Counted from the first letter of the stretch, positions 43,369 through 51,288 are shown. The stretch: DNA of 64,000 nucleotides from an uncultured Selenomonas sp. (GCA_902780535.1 CACZFT010000003.1:1-64000), one strand, 5' to 3'. Notes: generated by a model from the sequence alone, not told the origin. Numbers and translations: made by a program.

Positions 43369-44556
43369 TCATGCCAAGTGTTGCTCAATTACATCCGCCA
43401 CGCGCTTGCTCGCCTCTCCGCTTTCTTCGACGCCACATTCGCGAAAAAGCTTTCCGAGCTTTTCGAGATACGCTGTCTGCTGGAATCCCGCAATCCGTCG
43501 TCCCATTTCGCCGTCATCTTCCGCGAGCGGGAATGGCAGGTCTCTGAGATCCCACAGCAGCTTGCCGCGCTCGCCTTCGTATGCGCTGTAGTCGTCGCAG
43601 TAGAGGAAGACGGGGATGTTCATGACGGCGGCGTCGAAGGCGGCGCTGCTGTAGTCAGTAAGGAAGGCGTCGCAGGCGGCGAGGAGTTCGTACATGTCGT
43701 CGACGGTGCTGACGTCGATGAGGTCTTGATTCTCGGCGTGTGCGGCGATGTGGCGAGCGGTGAGCTGCGGGTGGAGGCGGAGGAAGATGACCCAGCGGCC
43801 GCCGAATTTTTCGCACAGGGCGCAGAGCAATCGGTTGTAGTCAGGCGCGTGATCGCCTTTTTCAATCGTGCGGTTCGTCGCCTGGCTGCCGCCGCGGAAC
43901 GTCGGGCAGTACATGAGGATGCGGGTGTCCGGCGCGAGGCGGTATTGCTCGCGGATGCTGCGCCGCTGCGCGTCGCGGCCGCCGATGAGGATATCGCATC
44001 TCGGCGAGCCGCTACGGAGTGTCGGGCCGGTGTAGATCATGCCGGTCGGGAGCGTGCGGTCATACCAGTCGGAGTTCGAGAGCACGAGGTCGATCATGGC
44101 GGAGTCGTGGCGGCTGACGAGCTCGGCGATGCGCGAGAACGAGGCGCCGCGATCGAGGCAGGTCGGCTTGAATCCGAGCTTCGCATGCCAGGTCTGGAGG
44201 TAGAACTGGCCTTTGCGCTTGCGGACTTCGAGCTGCTTGCGACTGTTGTCCACCCAGACAGCGGCCGTCGAGAGTTCTCTTGCCCGATTCCAGAGCGTGT
44301 TGTGCACTTTGCGGATGCCCTTCGGAAACGGCTTCGTCATGTCGTTGACGAGCCAGACGAGGTCATAGCCCTTGCTGCGCCGCAGGAGTTCGAGCGCGAT
44401 GTATTTCGGGTTGCAGGTGAAGCCTGTCGTGCCTTCGATGGTCGTGAAGACGATCTTGCTGCGCTGGATGGGACGGAGCCGCCAGAGATAGAACGGGAGG
44501 CTCTGGATGGCGGCTTTGAGCTTGCGCTTCCAGAGATAGAACGTATCGCTCGCCAT
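43369..44556 (-). CDS. CDP-glycerol glycerophosphotransferase-family protein (TarF/TagF-like)
   Basis: About 395 residues, matching the family that transfers glycerol- or ribitol-phosphate from CDP-polyols to build teichoic-acid-like chains. Markers: VFTTIEGTTGFTCNPKYI, WVDNSRKQ, YLQTWHAKLGFKPTCLD with the conserved TWHG-like site, and MYCPTFRGGS, FLRLHPQ and AFLTDYSSAAFDAAV. No membrane helix is seen, so it would act at the membrane surface. It overlaps or abuts the SDR gene; ATG at 44556 has GGAG seven bases upstream. Confidence 0.9.
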   Translation of the reverse strand: MASDTFYLWKRKLKAAIQSLPFYLWRLRPIQRSKIVFTTIEGTTGFTCNPKYIALELLRRSKGYDLVWLVNDMTKPFPKGIRKVHNTLWNRARELSTAAVWVDNSRKQLEVRKRKGQFYLQTWHAKLGFKPTCLDRGASFSRIAELVSRHDSAMIDLVLSNSDWYDRTLPTGMIYTGPTLRSGSPRCDILIGGRDAQRRSIREQYRLAPDTRILMYCPTFRGGSQATNRTIEKGDHAPDYNRLLCALCEKFGGRWVIFLRLHPQLTARHIAAHAENQDLIDVSTVDDMYELLAACDAFLTDYSSAAFDAAVMNIPVFLYCDDYSAYEGERGKLLWDLRDLPFPLAEDDGEMGRRIAGFQQTAYLEKLGKLFRECGVEESGEASKRVADVIEQHLA

Positions 44557-44558
44557 GG

Positions 44559-45605
44559 TCACGCTCCTTCGTAGTTCTGCAGGAGGTATTCGAGCGTGTA
44601 CTGGAAAGCTTTTTTGAGACCGACGCGCGGCTGCCAGCCGAGCGCCTGCACATTGGAGACGTCCATGATCGCGAGCTTAAAAGGCAGATACTGGAGCTTG
44701 CTTTTTTCATCCGCAAACCGGACACGGACGCGCTGGCGCGGGTCGAGGCTCGCGATGAGCTCGGCGAGGTCTCGGATGCTGACGAGGTTGTCGAGGTTCG
44801 CGACGTTGTAAAAAGCGCCGTTTTCGCCATTCGTGGCGATGAGCAGCATGGCGCCGACGGCGTCAGCAACGTAGGTGTATGTGCGCATGGCGCTGCCGTC
44901 GGACTGCAAGACGATGTCCTCGCCGCGCACGACATCGCGCAAAAACTCAGCGAATGCGCGGCCGTCATCGAGCGCGATGCCGGGGCCGAACGTATGGCAG
45001 AGGCGGACGCCGTTGTACGTGACGCCATACTGTGCGGCGTAGCTCGCGAGCATGGTCTCGCAGAGGCGCTTGGCCTCGGGGTAGCAGGCGCGGGCGCGGT
45101 TGCAGATTATCAGGCCCATGTCGGTTTCCTTGATCTTTTCGTCATGCTCCCAGGCGCCATAGGTTTCGACGGTGGAAACGTAAAAGACGTGGCAGGCAGG
45201 CTGTTTCCGCGCGAGCTCGAGGACATTGCGCGTGCCCTGCACATGCCCCCAGAGCGTGCCGACGGGATTCTCTGTGAAGTCTTTCGGACTCGCAAGGCCG
45301 GCGGTGTGAAAAATATAATCGACGGCAGGCACGCTTTCAAACGATGCCGTGATGTCCTGCACGATGGTGCTGACGTTCGGCAGGCCGAGGGTCTCGCCAA
45401 AGACGCGCTGGAGCTTTTCGGCGCTGCGCGCCATGGCGATGGTGTGCAGGCTGAGGTTCCATTCGATGTCAGCATGGGCCAGCGTCTCGACAATGTACAT
45501 GCCGAGGCGTCCTGTTGCGCCGGTGACGAGGACGGTCTTGCCGCGAAATTTCTCCCAATCAATCGGGCTTTCGAGAATGATGCCGATGTCGCGCTGTTCT
45601 ACCAT
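44559..45605 (-). CDS. NAD-dependent epimerase/dehydratase (extended SDR)
   Basis: 348 residues. TVLVTGATGRLGMYIVETL gives the NAD loop, VDYIFHTAGLASPKDF the SDR core, and YPEAKRLCETM the catalytic YxxxK. TFGPGIALDDGRAF and YNVANLDNLVSI are typical of nucleotide-sugar epimerases. It sits between a CDP-polyol cytidylyltransferase and a polyol-phosphate transferase, so its substrate may be a CDP-activated polyol or sugar; this is inference. AGGAGACTTTTC precedes ATG. Confidence 0.88.
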   Translation of the reverse strand: MVEQRDIGIILESPIDWEKFRGKTVLVTGATGRLGMYIVETLAHADIEWNLSLHTIAMARSAEKLQRVFGETLGLPNVSTIVQDITASFESVPAVDYIFHTAGLASPKDFTENPVGTLWGHVQGTRNVLELARKQPACHVFYVSTVETYGAWEHDEKIKETDMGLIICNRARACYPEAKRLCETMLASYAAQYGVTYNGVRLCHTFGPGIALDDGRAFAEFLRDVVRGEDIVLQSDGSAMRTYTYVADAVGAMLLIATNGENGAFYNVANLDNLVSIRDLAELIASLDPRQRVRVRFADEKSKLQYLPFKLAIMDVSNVQALGWQPRVGLKKAFQYTLEYLLQNYEGA

Positions 45606-45620
45606 GAAAAGTCTCCTGTC

Positions 45621-46349
45621 TCACAGACCAAAAACAAATTTATTTTCTTCGAGTTCGATCATGGCCTTGAGGTAATAGAAATCTTCCGGCGTCGTGATCT
45701 TGATGTTGCGGTTCTGTTCCTTGACGAGATGCATCTTTTTCCCCGTGCTGGCATAGACCATGGCCGCATCAAGGAGCGGCATGCCGCCCGCGCTTTCCTG
45801 CGCGGACCGATAGGCCGCACGGATGTCGCCGAGACGGAAGGACTGGGGCGCGGTCAGCGAATACGTGGCCGCGCGCTTCTTGACGTCCTGCATCTCCGCG
45901 TCCGTGTTCTCCGTGATGACGACGGACTCGATAACGGGCGCGACGGTCACGGCGCAGCCGTACTGCTGCGCGACACGGACGTTCTCGCGGATGGTGCGTT
46001 CCTCGACGAGCGGCCGGACGCCGTCGTGGATCAGGACGATGTCATCCGCCTGCCCGCCGATGTCCTCTGCGGCCTCGAGACCACGTTGCAGGCTCTCCTG
46101 CCGGTCGCGCCCGCCGACGACGATGCGCTGCACTTTGCCGATATGGTAAAGCGCGAGCAGGCTCCGCATGTGGTCGAGGTAGCCTTCGCGGCAGACGATG
46201 ACAACGCAGTCGACGTCGTCGCACTGCTCGAATTTTTCCAGCGTATAGATGATGATGGGCTTGCCGAAAAGCTTCAGGAACTGCTTCGGCAGGCCCGCCG
46301 ACCGCATGCGCTGCCCGACCCCGGCCGCAAGGATGATGGCAATGTTCAT
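45621..46349 (-). CDS. IspD/TarI-family cytidylyltransferase (probable CDP-polyol synthase)
   Basis: 242 residues of the IspD/TarI group: IAIILAAGVGQRMRSAGLPKQFL at the N-terminus (CTP loop), VVGGRDRQESLQRGL, VLIHDGVRPLVEE and TAPQSFRLGDI. Following it are an SDR and a polyol-phosphate transferase, so making CDP-ribitol or a related CDP-polyol is more likely than the isoprenoid step. It is the first structural gene of the locus. ATG at 46349 overlaps the stop of a 76-codon leader ORF (ATGA), with GGAGG before it. Confidence 0.88.
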   Translation of the reverse strand: MNIAIILAAGVGQRMRSAGLPKQFLKLFGKPIIIYTLEKFEQCDDVDCVVIVCREGYLDHMRSLLALYHIGKVQRIVVGGRDRQESLQRGLEAAEDIGGQADDIVLIHDGVRPLVEERTIRENVRVAQQYGCAVTVAPVIESVVITENTDAEMQDVKKRAATYSLTAPQSFRLGDIRAAYRSAQESAGGMPLLDAAMVYASTGKKMHLVKEQNRNIKITTPEDFYYLKAMIELEENKFVFGL

Positions 46350-46576
46350 GCAGCGCCTCCGTTCCCGGATTTTCCAAGCTTCCACGATGTTCCAGGCACG
46401 ACAAAAAGGCACGCCATCTCGACCGTCCCGGTTCTCTTCGATGGAAAAGAATGGAAACGGCCAAGATGGCGTGCCTGATATGCGGTTTTGATGGAATCGT
46501 CAGGTGTGGATAAAGCGAGGTTTAGAGAATCATTCTTACCCCCCCCGTTTATGAATTTTACGTTATAAAAATTCAT
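46346..46576 (-). CDS. Leader ORF with G8 tract, coupled to the cytidylyltransferase
   Basis: A 76-codon ORF that starts MNFYNVKFINGGG. AAAGGAA lies just before its ATG, and the ATG is in a 9-base inverted repeat (46551-46559/46568-46576). Codons 11-13 are the G8 tract. With seven or nine G, the frame stops within ten codons. The in-frame version crosses a terminator-like hairpin and ends TGA inside the next gene's start (ATGA). The amino acid sequence resembles nothing I know, so it is probably regulatory translation rather than a working protein. That is inference. Confidence 0.55.
   Translation of the reverse strand: MNFYNVKFINGGGKNDSLNLALSTPDDSIKTAYQARHLGRFHSFPSKRTGTVEMACLFVVPGTSWKLGKSGNGGAA
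46403..46476 (-). terminator. Terminator-like attenuator hairpin in the polysaccharide leader
   Basis: On the minus strand AGGCACGCCATCT (46464-46476) pairs with AGATGGCGTGCCT (46407-46419). The stem extends inward with few mismatches, and five T follow at once. It lies inside the leader ORF, about 55 bases before the first structural gene. Confidence 0.7.
46539..46546 (-). repeat. G8 homopolymer in the leader ORF
   Basis: Eight G on the minus strand forming codons 11-13 (GGG GGG GGT) of the leader ORF. Seven or nine G leads to an early stop. Confidence 0.8.
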
Positions 46577-46606
46577 TTCCTTTCACCCCTGACGTTTGAT
46601 ACTCTT

Positions 46607-46635
46607 ATCATAGCATATCGTCCGGAGTTTGTGAA
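46607..46635 (-). promoter_or_regulatory. Promoter of the polysaccharide operon
   Basis: Minus strand TTCACA (46630-46635), 17-base spacer, TATGAT (46607-46612). Predicted start near 46600, about 25 bases before the leader ATG. Confidence 0.7.
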
Positions 46636-46645
46636 CCCAGGATTT

Positions 46646-47137
46646 TCAGCTATGAGCCTTCATTGTCTCGTGAGAGCCTTTGCGCTTCTCCCGCCGCTCG
46701 CGAAAGAAGCGCTTCATGATGGCTGCGCATTCTTCCTGCAAGACGCCTGCCGTCATCGCGGGTGCATGATTGAGCGCGGGATGGCCCGGGATGTTGAAGA
46801 GCGATTCGCAGGCGCCGGCTTTTGCGTCCGTGCTGCCGTAGACGACGCGGTCGACGCGGCTCATGACAATGGCGCCCGCGCACATCGGGCATGGCTCGAT
46901 CGTCACGTAGAGCGTGAGGCCCGAAAGGCGCCAGCGGCCGAGTGTTTCGCAGGCCGCGCGGATGGCGATCATCTCGGCATGCGCCGTCGCGTCGTGCTCG
47001 GTCTCGCGCAGGTTGTGGCCGCGTGAGATGATTTCTCCTGTTTCGTCAACGAGCACGGCGCCAATCGGCACTTCGCCGATGTCGTAGGCGGCCTGTGCCT
47101 CGCGCAAAGCTTCTCGCATGTAGTCTTCGTCTGTCAT
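46646..47137 (-). CDS. tadA: tRNA-specific adenosine deaminase TadA
   Basis: TadA converts A34 to inosine in tRNA-Arg(ACG). The zinc deaminase motif is HAEMIAI with catalytic Glu, and EPCPMCAGAIVMSRVDRVVYG holds the two Cys. 163 residues, normal. The C-terminus is basic. It lies between mdh and the polysaccharide promoter on the same strand, but the promoter suggests it is a separate unit. Confidence 0.95.
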   Translation of the reverse strand: MTDEDYMREALREAQAAYDIGEVPIGAVLVDETGEIISRGHNLRETEHDATAHAEMIAIRAACETLGRWRLSGLTLYVTIEPCPMCAGAIVMSRVDRVVYGSTDAKAGACESLFNIPGHPALNHAPAMTAGVLQEECAAIMKRFFRERREKRKGSHETMKAHS

Positions 47138-47149
47138 CGAATTTCACCT

Positions 47150-47201
47150 CGAAAATAAAAAATTCGAGCCGGAGGTACGTTTCTACCTTCGACTCGAATT
47201 T
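47150..47201 (-). terminator. Terminator of mdh
   Basis: An 18-base stem (47184-47201 with 47160-47177, two G-U pairs) is followed on the minus strand by a T-rich run (TTTTTTATTTTC). Confidence 0.85.
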
Positions 47202-47211
47202 CTTACAAAAA

Positions 47212-47273
47212 GTGTGTACCTACCTTCGACACACCCTCAGGCCCTTCGGGCCAGCTCCCTCTGAGAGGGAGCC
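47212..47273. repeat. Family A palindromic repeat
   Basis: Read on the minus strand: GCTCCCTCTCAGAGGGAGC, then GGCCCGAAGGGCC, then GAGGGTGTGTCGAAGGTAGG. This is the same order as the copy at 23.26 kb. It also contains GTGTGT/ACACAC arms. It lies between mdh and its terminator. Confidence 0.75.
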
Positions 47274-47281
47274 TTCAAATC

Positions 47282-48231
47282 TTATTTCAGTGCATCGCCG
47301 AGCTTGGAGTTCGTGTTGCGAGCTGCCTGGACGGACTCGTCGAACTTGGCTTTCTCGTCGCCATCGAGCTTGTACTCGACGATCTTCTCGACGCCGTTCT
47401 TGCCGAGCATGACCGGAACACCGATGCAGAGGTCTTTCTCACCATACTCGCCATCGAGGTAGACGCAGCACGGGATGAGCTTCTTGGCATCGAGAGCGAT
47501 GGCCTCGACCATAGCTGCAGCAGCAGCGCCCGGAGCATACCAAGCGGACGTGCCAAGGAGCTTCGTCAGCGTAGCGCCGCCGACCTTCGTGGACTCGACA
47601 GCTTCCTTGAGCTGGTCAGCCGTGAGGAGCTCTTTGACAGGGATGCCGCGATACGTAGCAACGCTCGTCAGAGGAACCATCGTCTTGTCGCTGTGGCCGC
47701 CGATGACCATGCCGTCGATGTCCGTCGGCGTAGCCGGATAGCCAGCCTTCTGGAGAGCCTTGCTGAGGAAATAAGCATGCCGCCCTGACCGATGACGCGG
47801 TTGCGCGGAAGCTTGCTGTCTTTGAGCGTGAGGAACGTCATAGCATCCATCGGGTTCGAGATGATGATGAAGATGGCGTCCGGGGAATATTTGAGGGCCT
47901 GATCGACAACGCTCTTGACGATCTTCGCGTTGACGCCGATGAGGTCTTCGCGGCTCATGCCCGGCTTGCGCGGCATGCCGGAGGTGATGACGACGACGTC
48001 GGAGCCAGCCGTCGGAGCGTAGCCTTCCTCATCGCCAATCTTCGCCGTGACGCCCGTGACCGTCGTGTCGAAGTTCAGCAGATGTGCCGTCTGCATGATG
48101 TCCATAGCCTTGCCTTCGGAAACGCCTTCCTTGATATCGACGAGGACGACTTCGCTGGCAAAGTTCTTCTGCGCGAGGACGTTTGCGACCGTAGCACCGA
48201 CATTACCTGCACCAACAACTGTTACTTTCAT
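47282..48231 (-). pseudogene. mdh: Malate dehydrogenase, frameshifted near 47775
   Basis: NAD-dependent malate dehydrogenase of the LDH-like type: KVTVVGAGNVGATVANVLAQ, VVLVDIKEG, VVITSGMPRKPGMSREDL and ISNPMDAMT, ending RVIGQGGML in one frame. The other frame resumes YFLSKALQKAGYP, then GMVIGGHSDKTMVPL (catalytic His) to the C-terminus. About six residues (typically DSSRFA) are missing at the junction, and the frame changes. So a deletion of about 16-17 bases is inferred. AAGGAGG precedes the ATG. Confidence 0.85.
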
Positions 48232-48308
48232 AATTCAAACAGCCTCCTTAAAGCTAGACGACGCATCTCTCAACTGATCCATGAGGAACGCTCCATCTTC
48301 TTCTATCA

Positions 48309-48333
48309 TCAAGGCCTGCGCTTGCACGGCCTT
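48309..48333. promoter_or_regulatory. Hairpin in the mdh 5' leader
   Basis: CAAGGCC and GGCCTTG arms separated by 11 bases, between the mdh promoter and the mdh start. It may affect mRNA stability; function is not known. Confidence 0.4.
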
Positions 48334-48351
48334 GTGATTTACTACGTCTTG

Positions 48352-48380
48352 ATTATAGCAAACTGCCGTCGAAAAAGCAA
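48352..48380 (-). promoter_or_regulatory. Promoter of mdh
   Basis: Minus strand TTGCTT (48375-48380), 17-base spacer, TATAAT (48352-48357). Confidence 0.7.
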
Positions 48381-48429
48381 CGAAAAAATACACAATTTCT
48401 ATTTTACCATCAACAAGGATTATATCGCC

Positions 48430-49317
48430 TTACGCCAGACATTCCTGCTTCGGCAGCAGATATTTTTTCACACACTCCGTAACGCCTGTGAAAATGCGGC
48501 TCGGGATGGCAAGTTCGTCCCCGAGGCCGCTTCCCATGTCGATCTCGGGCCGGTTCGTGCCATGAAAATCCGTACCTGCCGTCGGCAGCAGGTCATAAGT
48601 TTCGATGAGATGCGCGGCGAACGCGCGGTCATCATCCGTATAGTTCGGATACCAGCACTCCATGCCGTCGAGGCCGAGCGCATGGAGCTCGGCGACCGTG
48701 GCCTCCTGCTCGTCGCGCGTCATGCCCTTGAGGCCGATGCGCTTGTGGAAATGCGCGAGCGATGTGATGCCGCCCGCCTCATGGATGATGGGCAGCGCCT
48801 CCTCGGGCTCGATGATGCCGTCGAGGCCGAGGGCATGGACGGCCGGGTCGAGATAGTTGTCCCAGAGCGGCTGCGCGTGCTCATAGAGGTGGAGCGAGAC
48901 GAGGTAGCGCATGATGGCATAGCGATCCGCCAGACCATAGGCAAAGCGCTCGACGTCCTCCATCGTGATCTTGATGCCGCGCGCGCGCACGAACGAGACG
49001 ATTTCATGAATCTTCGCCTCTTTCGAAGCACGCACCTTTTTGTAGAACTTTTGAAACGATGGATGCTCGCGGTCAAAGCCGAGGCAGACGATATGGAGCT
49101 TGCGCCCATGAAAGCGCACGGAAAGCTCCATCCCGGGCACGAAGCCGAGGCCGAGCTCGCGCGCCGCTTTTTCGGCCGCCACGTCGCCTGCGATGTTGTC
49201 GTGATCCGTCAGCGCGAAAGCCGAAAGGCCGCGCTTCTTTGCATACGCAGCAATCTCTTCCGGCGTCATGCTGCCGTCGGAGACGAGCGAGTGGATATGT
49301 AAATCGGTATATGTCAT
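48430..49317 (-). CDS. PHP-domain metal-dependent phosphoesterase (RNase AM / nucleoside bisphosphate phosphatase type)
   Basis: 295 residues. TDLHIHSLVSDGSMTPEEI gives the N-terminal metal motif, FALTDHDNIAG the second, and GMELSVRFHGRKLHIV the third; TAGTDFHGTNRP closes the active site. This layout matches the YciV/RNase AM and 3',5'-nucleoside bisphosphate phosphatase group. The ATG at 49317 overlaps the uvrC stop by ATGA and has AAAGGAGAG upstream. Confidence 0.9.
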   Translation of the reverse strand: MTYTDLHIHSLVSDGSMTPEEIAAYAKKRGLSAFALTDHDNIAGDVAAEKAARELGLGFVPGMELSVRFHGRKLHIVCLGFDREHPSFQKFYKKVRASKEAKIHEIVSFVRARGIKITMEDVERFAYGLADRYAIMRYLVSLHLYEHAQPLWDNYLDPAVHALGLDGIIEPEEALPIIHEAGGITSLAHFHKRIGLKGMTRDEQEATVAELHALGLDGMECWYPNYTDDDRAFAAHLIETYDLLPTAGTDFHGTNRPEIDMGSGLGDELAIPSRIFTGVTECVKKYLLPKQECLA

Positions 49318-51128
49318 GCATGCTCTCCTTTCCATGCGCGCTGTGCGGCGAAAAATTGATAGACGGCTTCGGCGGCCGGACGGTTCATGCCCTGCGCCTG
49401 CGCGAGCTCGTCGATGCTCGCGGCCTTGATTTTAGCCATCGTGCCAAATGTGTTCCAGAGCGACTTGCGGCGCGCGGGGCCGATGCCGACGATGTGGTCG
49501 AGCACCGAGACGAGGTTGCGCTTGCCGCGCAGATTGCGGTGATACGTGATGGCGAAGCGGTGCGCCTCATCGCGGATGCGCTCGATGAGGTAGAGCGCCT
49601 GGCTGTGGCGCGGCAGCACGACAGGATCGCTCTCGCCTTCGCGGAACACGAGTTCGAACTGCTTTGCGAGGCCGACGACCGGCACGTCCTTGTGTCCTGC
49701 GCCACGGATGATTTCAAACGCCGACGAGAGCTGTCCTTTGCCGCCGTCGATGACGATGAGGTCAGGGAGCTCCTCCTCTGGCAAATCGCCATAGCGCCGC
49801 TGCGTGACCTCGCGCATCGAAAGGAAGTCGTCGGGCTTGCCCTCCGTGCTGTTGATCTTGAAACGGCGGTAATCCGATTTCTTTGGCAGGCCGCCCTCGA
49901 ACACGACCATCGAGGCGACGGTCTCCGAGCCCTGGATATGCGAAATATCGAAGCACTCCATGCCGAGATAGCGGCCGAGCTCTTCGACGGCGCCGAGCGT
50001 CTGCGCGTTCGCCTGCCGGATGCGCGCGGCCTCGTCGGAAAGGAATTTTTCGGCGTTGCTCGCGGCCATCGCGACGATGTCATGCTTCGTGCCGCGCTGC
50101 GGGACGAGCAGCTCCACTTTCGCGCCCTTCTTCTCGGCCAGCCAGGTTTCAAGGAGCGCTGCCTCTGTCAGCTCCATCGGCAGAAGGATTTCGCGCGGAA
50201 TGAATGTCGCACGATGATAATACTGCTGAAGGAACGCCGCGAGAAGTGCCTCGTCTGACTCGTCCTCGCTGCCCTGCAGCAAAAAGTGTTCGCGGCCAAT
50301 CATCTTGCCCGCGCGGATGAAGAAGACCTGCACGCAGACGCCGATTTCCGACCGCGCCATGCCGATAGCGTCCTGGTCACCTGCGCCCGTCACGATGTTC
50401 TGCTTCTCCGCGACTTTTCGGACGGCCGCGAGCTGGTCGCGCAGCCGTGCCGCGAGCTCGAAATGATAGGCTTCGGCCGCCTTTTTCATGCGGTACTCGA
50501 GCTCTTTTTCGACGTCGGCCGTGCGGCCTTCGAGGAACAGCAGCACGGAACGGATCATCCCGTCGTATTCCTCTTTCGAAATTTTTCCGGCGCACGGCGC
50601 CAGGCAGCGCTTGATATGGTATTCGAGGCATGGCCGGTCCTGGAGCGTCTTGCAGTTCCGCAGCGGGAACAGCCGCCGCAAGAGCTTCAGGCTTTCGTGC
50701 ACGGCCGTCACATTCGTATACGGGCCGAAGTAGCGTGCGCCGTCTTTCCGAATGTGGTGCGTCAGGAAGACGCGCGGAAAGTCATCTTGCAGCGTGACTT
50801 TGACGTAAGGATACGACTTGTCATCCTTCAGGCTGATGTTGTAGCGCGGCCGATGCTTCTTGATGAGGTTGCACTCGAGGATCAGCGCCTCGACCTCGCT
50901 TGCCGTCATGATGAACTCGAAGTCCGCGACTTTCGCGACCATCGCGCGGACTTTCGGCGTATGGTTGCGCTGGCTCTGGAAATACTGCCGCACGCGGTTC
51001 TTGAGCACGACGGCCTTGCCGACATAGATGATCTTGCCCGCCGCGTCCTTCATGATGTAGACGCCGGGATTGTCGGGCAGGAGCTTCAGCTTTTCCCGGA
51101 CGACCTCGGGGATGACTCTTTCTTCCAT
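49314..51128 (-). CDS. uvrC: UvrABC excinuclease subunit C
   Basis: UvrC makes both cuts in nucleotide excision repair. The N-terminal GIY-YIG domain is NPGVYIMKDAAGKIIYVGKA. The UVR region near residue 205 and the C-terminal RNase H-like domain ECFDISHIQGSETVASMVVFEGG, PDLIVIDGGKGQLSSA and a final helix-hairpin-helix (IVGIGPARRKSLW) follow. 604 residues. ATG at 51128 is chosen because GGAG is upstream; the frame runs on into the tRNA gene but that part is not coding. Confidence 0.96.
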   Translation of the reverse strand: MEERVIPEVVREKLKLLPDNPGVYIMKDAAGKIIYVGKAVVLKNRVRQYFQSQRNHTPKVRAMVAKVADFEFIMTASEVEALILECNLIKKHRPRYNISLKDDKSYPYVKVTLQDDFPRVFLTHHIRKDGARYFGPYTNVTAVHESLKLLRRLFPLRNCKTLQDRPCLEYHIKRCLAPCAGKISKEEYDGMIRSVLLFLEGRTADVEKELEYRMKKAAEAYHFELAARLRDQLAAVRKVAEKQNIVTGAGDQDAIGMARSEIGVCVQVFFIRAGKMIGREHFLLQGSEDESDEALLAAFLQQYYHRATFIPREILLPMELTEAALLETWLAEKKGAKVELLVPQRGTKHDIVAMAASNAEKFLSDEAARIRQANAQTLGAVEELGRYLGMECFDISHIQGSETVASMVVFEGGLPKKSDYRRFKINSTEGKPDDFLSMREVTQRRYGDLPEEELPDLIVIDGGKGQLSSAFEIIRGAGHKDVPVVGLAKQFELVFREGESDPVVLPRHSQALYLIERIRDEAHRFAITYHRNLRGKRNLVSVLDHIVGIGPARRKSLWNTFGTMAKIKAASIDELAQAQGMNRPAAEAVYQFFAAQRAWKGEHA

Positions 51129-51151
51129 GCGATGAATGTTCTCCATATAGC

Positions 51152-51182
51152 AAGAAACGGCATGCCCGTTGCAGGCGTGCCG
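51152..51182 (-). terminator. Possible terminator after tRNA-Leu
   Basis: Minus strand CGGCACGCC and GGCATGCCG (one G-U pair) with a 7-base loop, followed by TTTCTT. It is weak and lies before uvrC. Confidence 0.45.
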
Positions 51183-51191
51183 TGAAATTTC

Positions 51192-51276
51192 TGGTGCGGA
51201 TGAAGGGGGTCGAACCCATACGCCTTGCGGCACTGGATCCTAAATCCAGCGCGTCTGCCAGTTCCGCCACATCCGC
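51192..51276 (-). tRNA. tRNA-Leu(UAG), with encoded CCA
   Basis: Minus strand acceptor GCGGATG pairs with CATCCGC, then A and CCA. The anticodon stem CTGGA/TCCAG encloses TTTAGGA, so the anticodon is UAG. A long variable arm (GTGCCGCAAGGCGTAT) and GGTTCGACC T-loop fit a leucine tRNA. Confidence 0.95.
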
Positions 51277-51288
51277 AGGAATGTCCTC

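Noticed and set aside
46500-46640. ops/JUMPstart (RfaH) element in the polysaccharide leader
   Set aside because: No GGCGGTAG-type sequence is present in the leader.
51129-51233. N-terminal extension of UvrC
   Set aside because: The open frame runs into the tRNA-Leu gene; the family start fits ATG at 51128.
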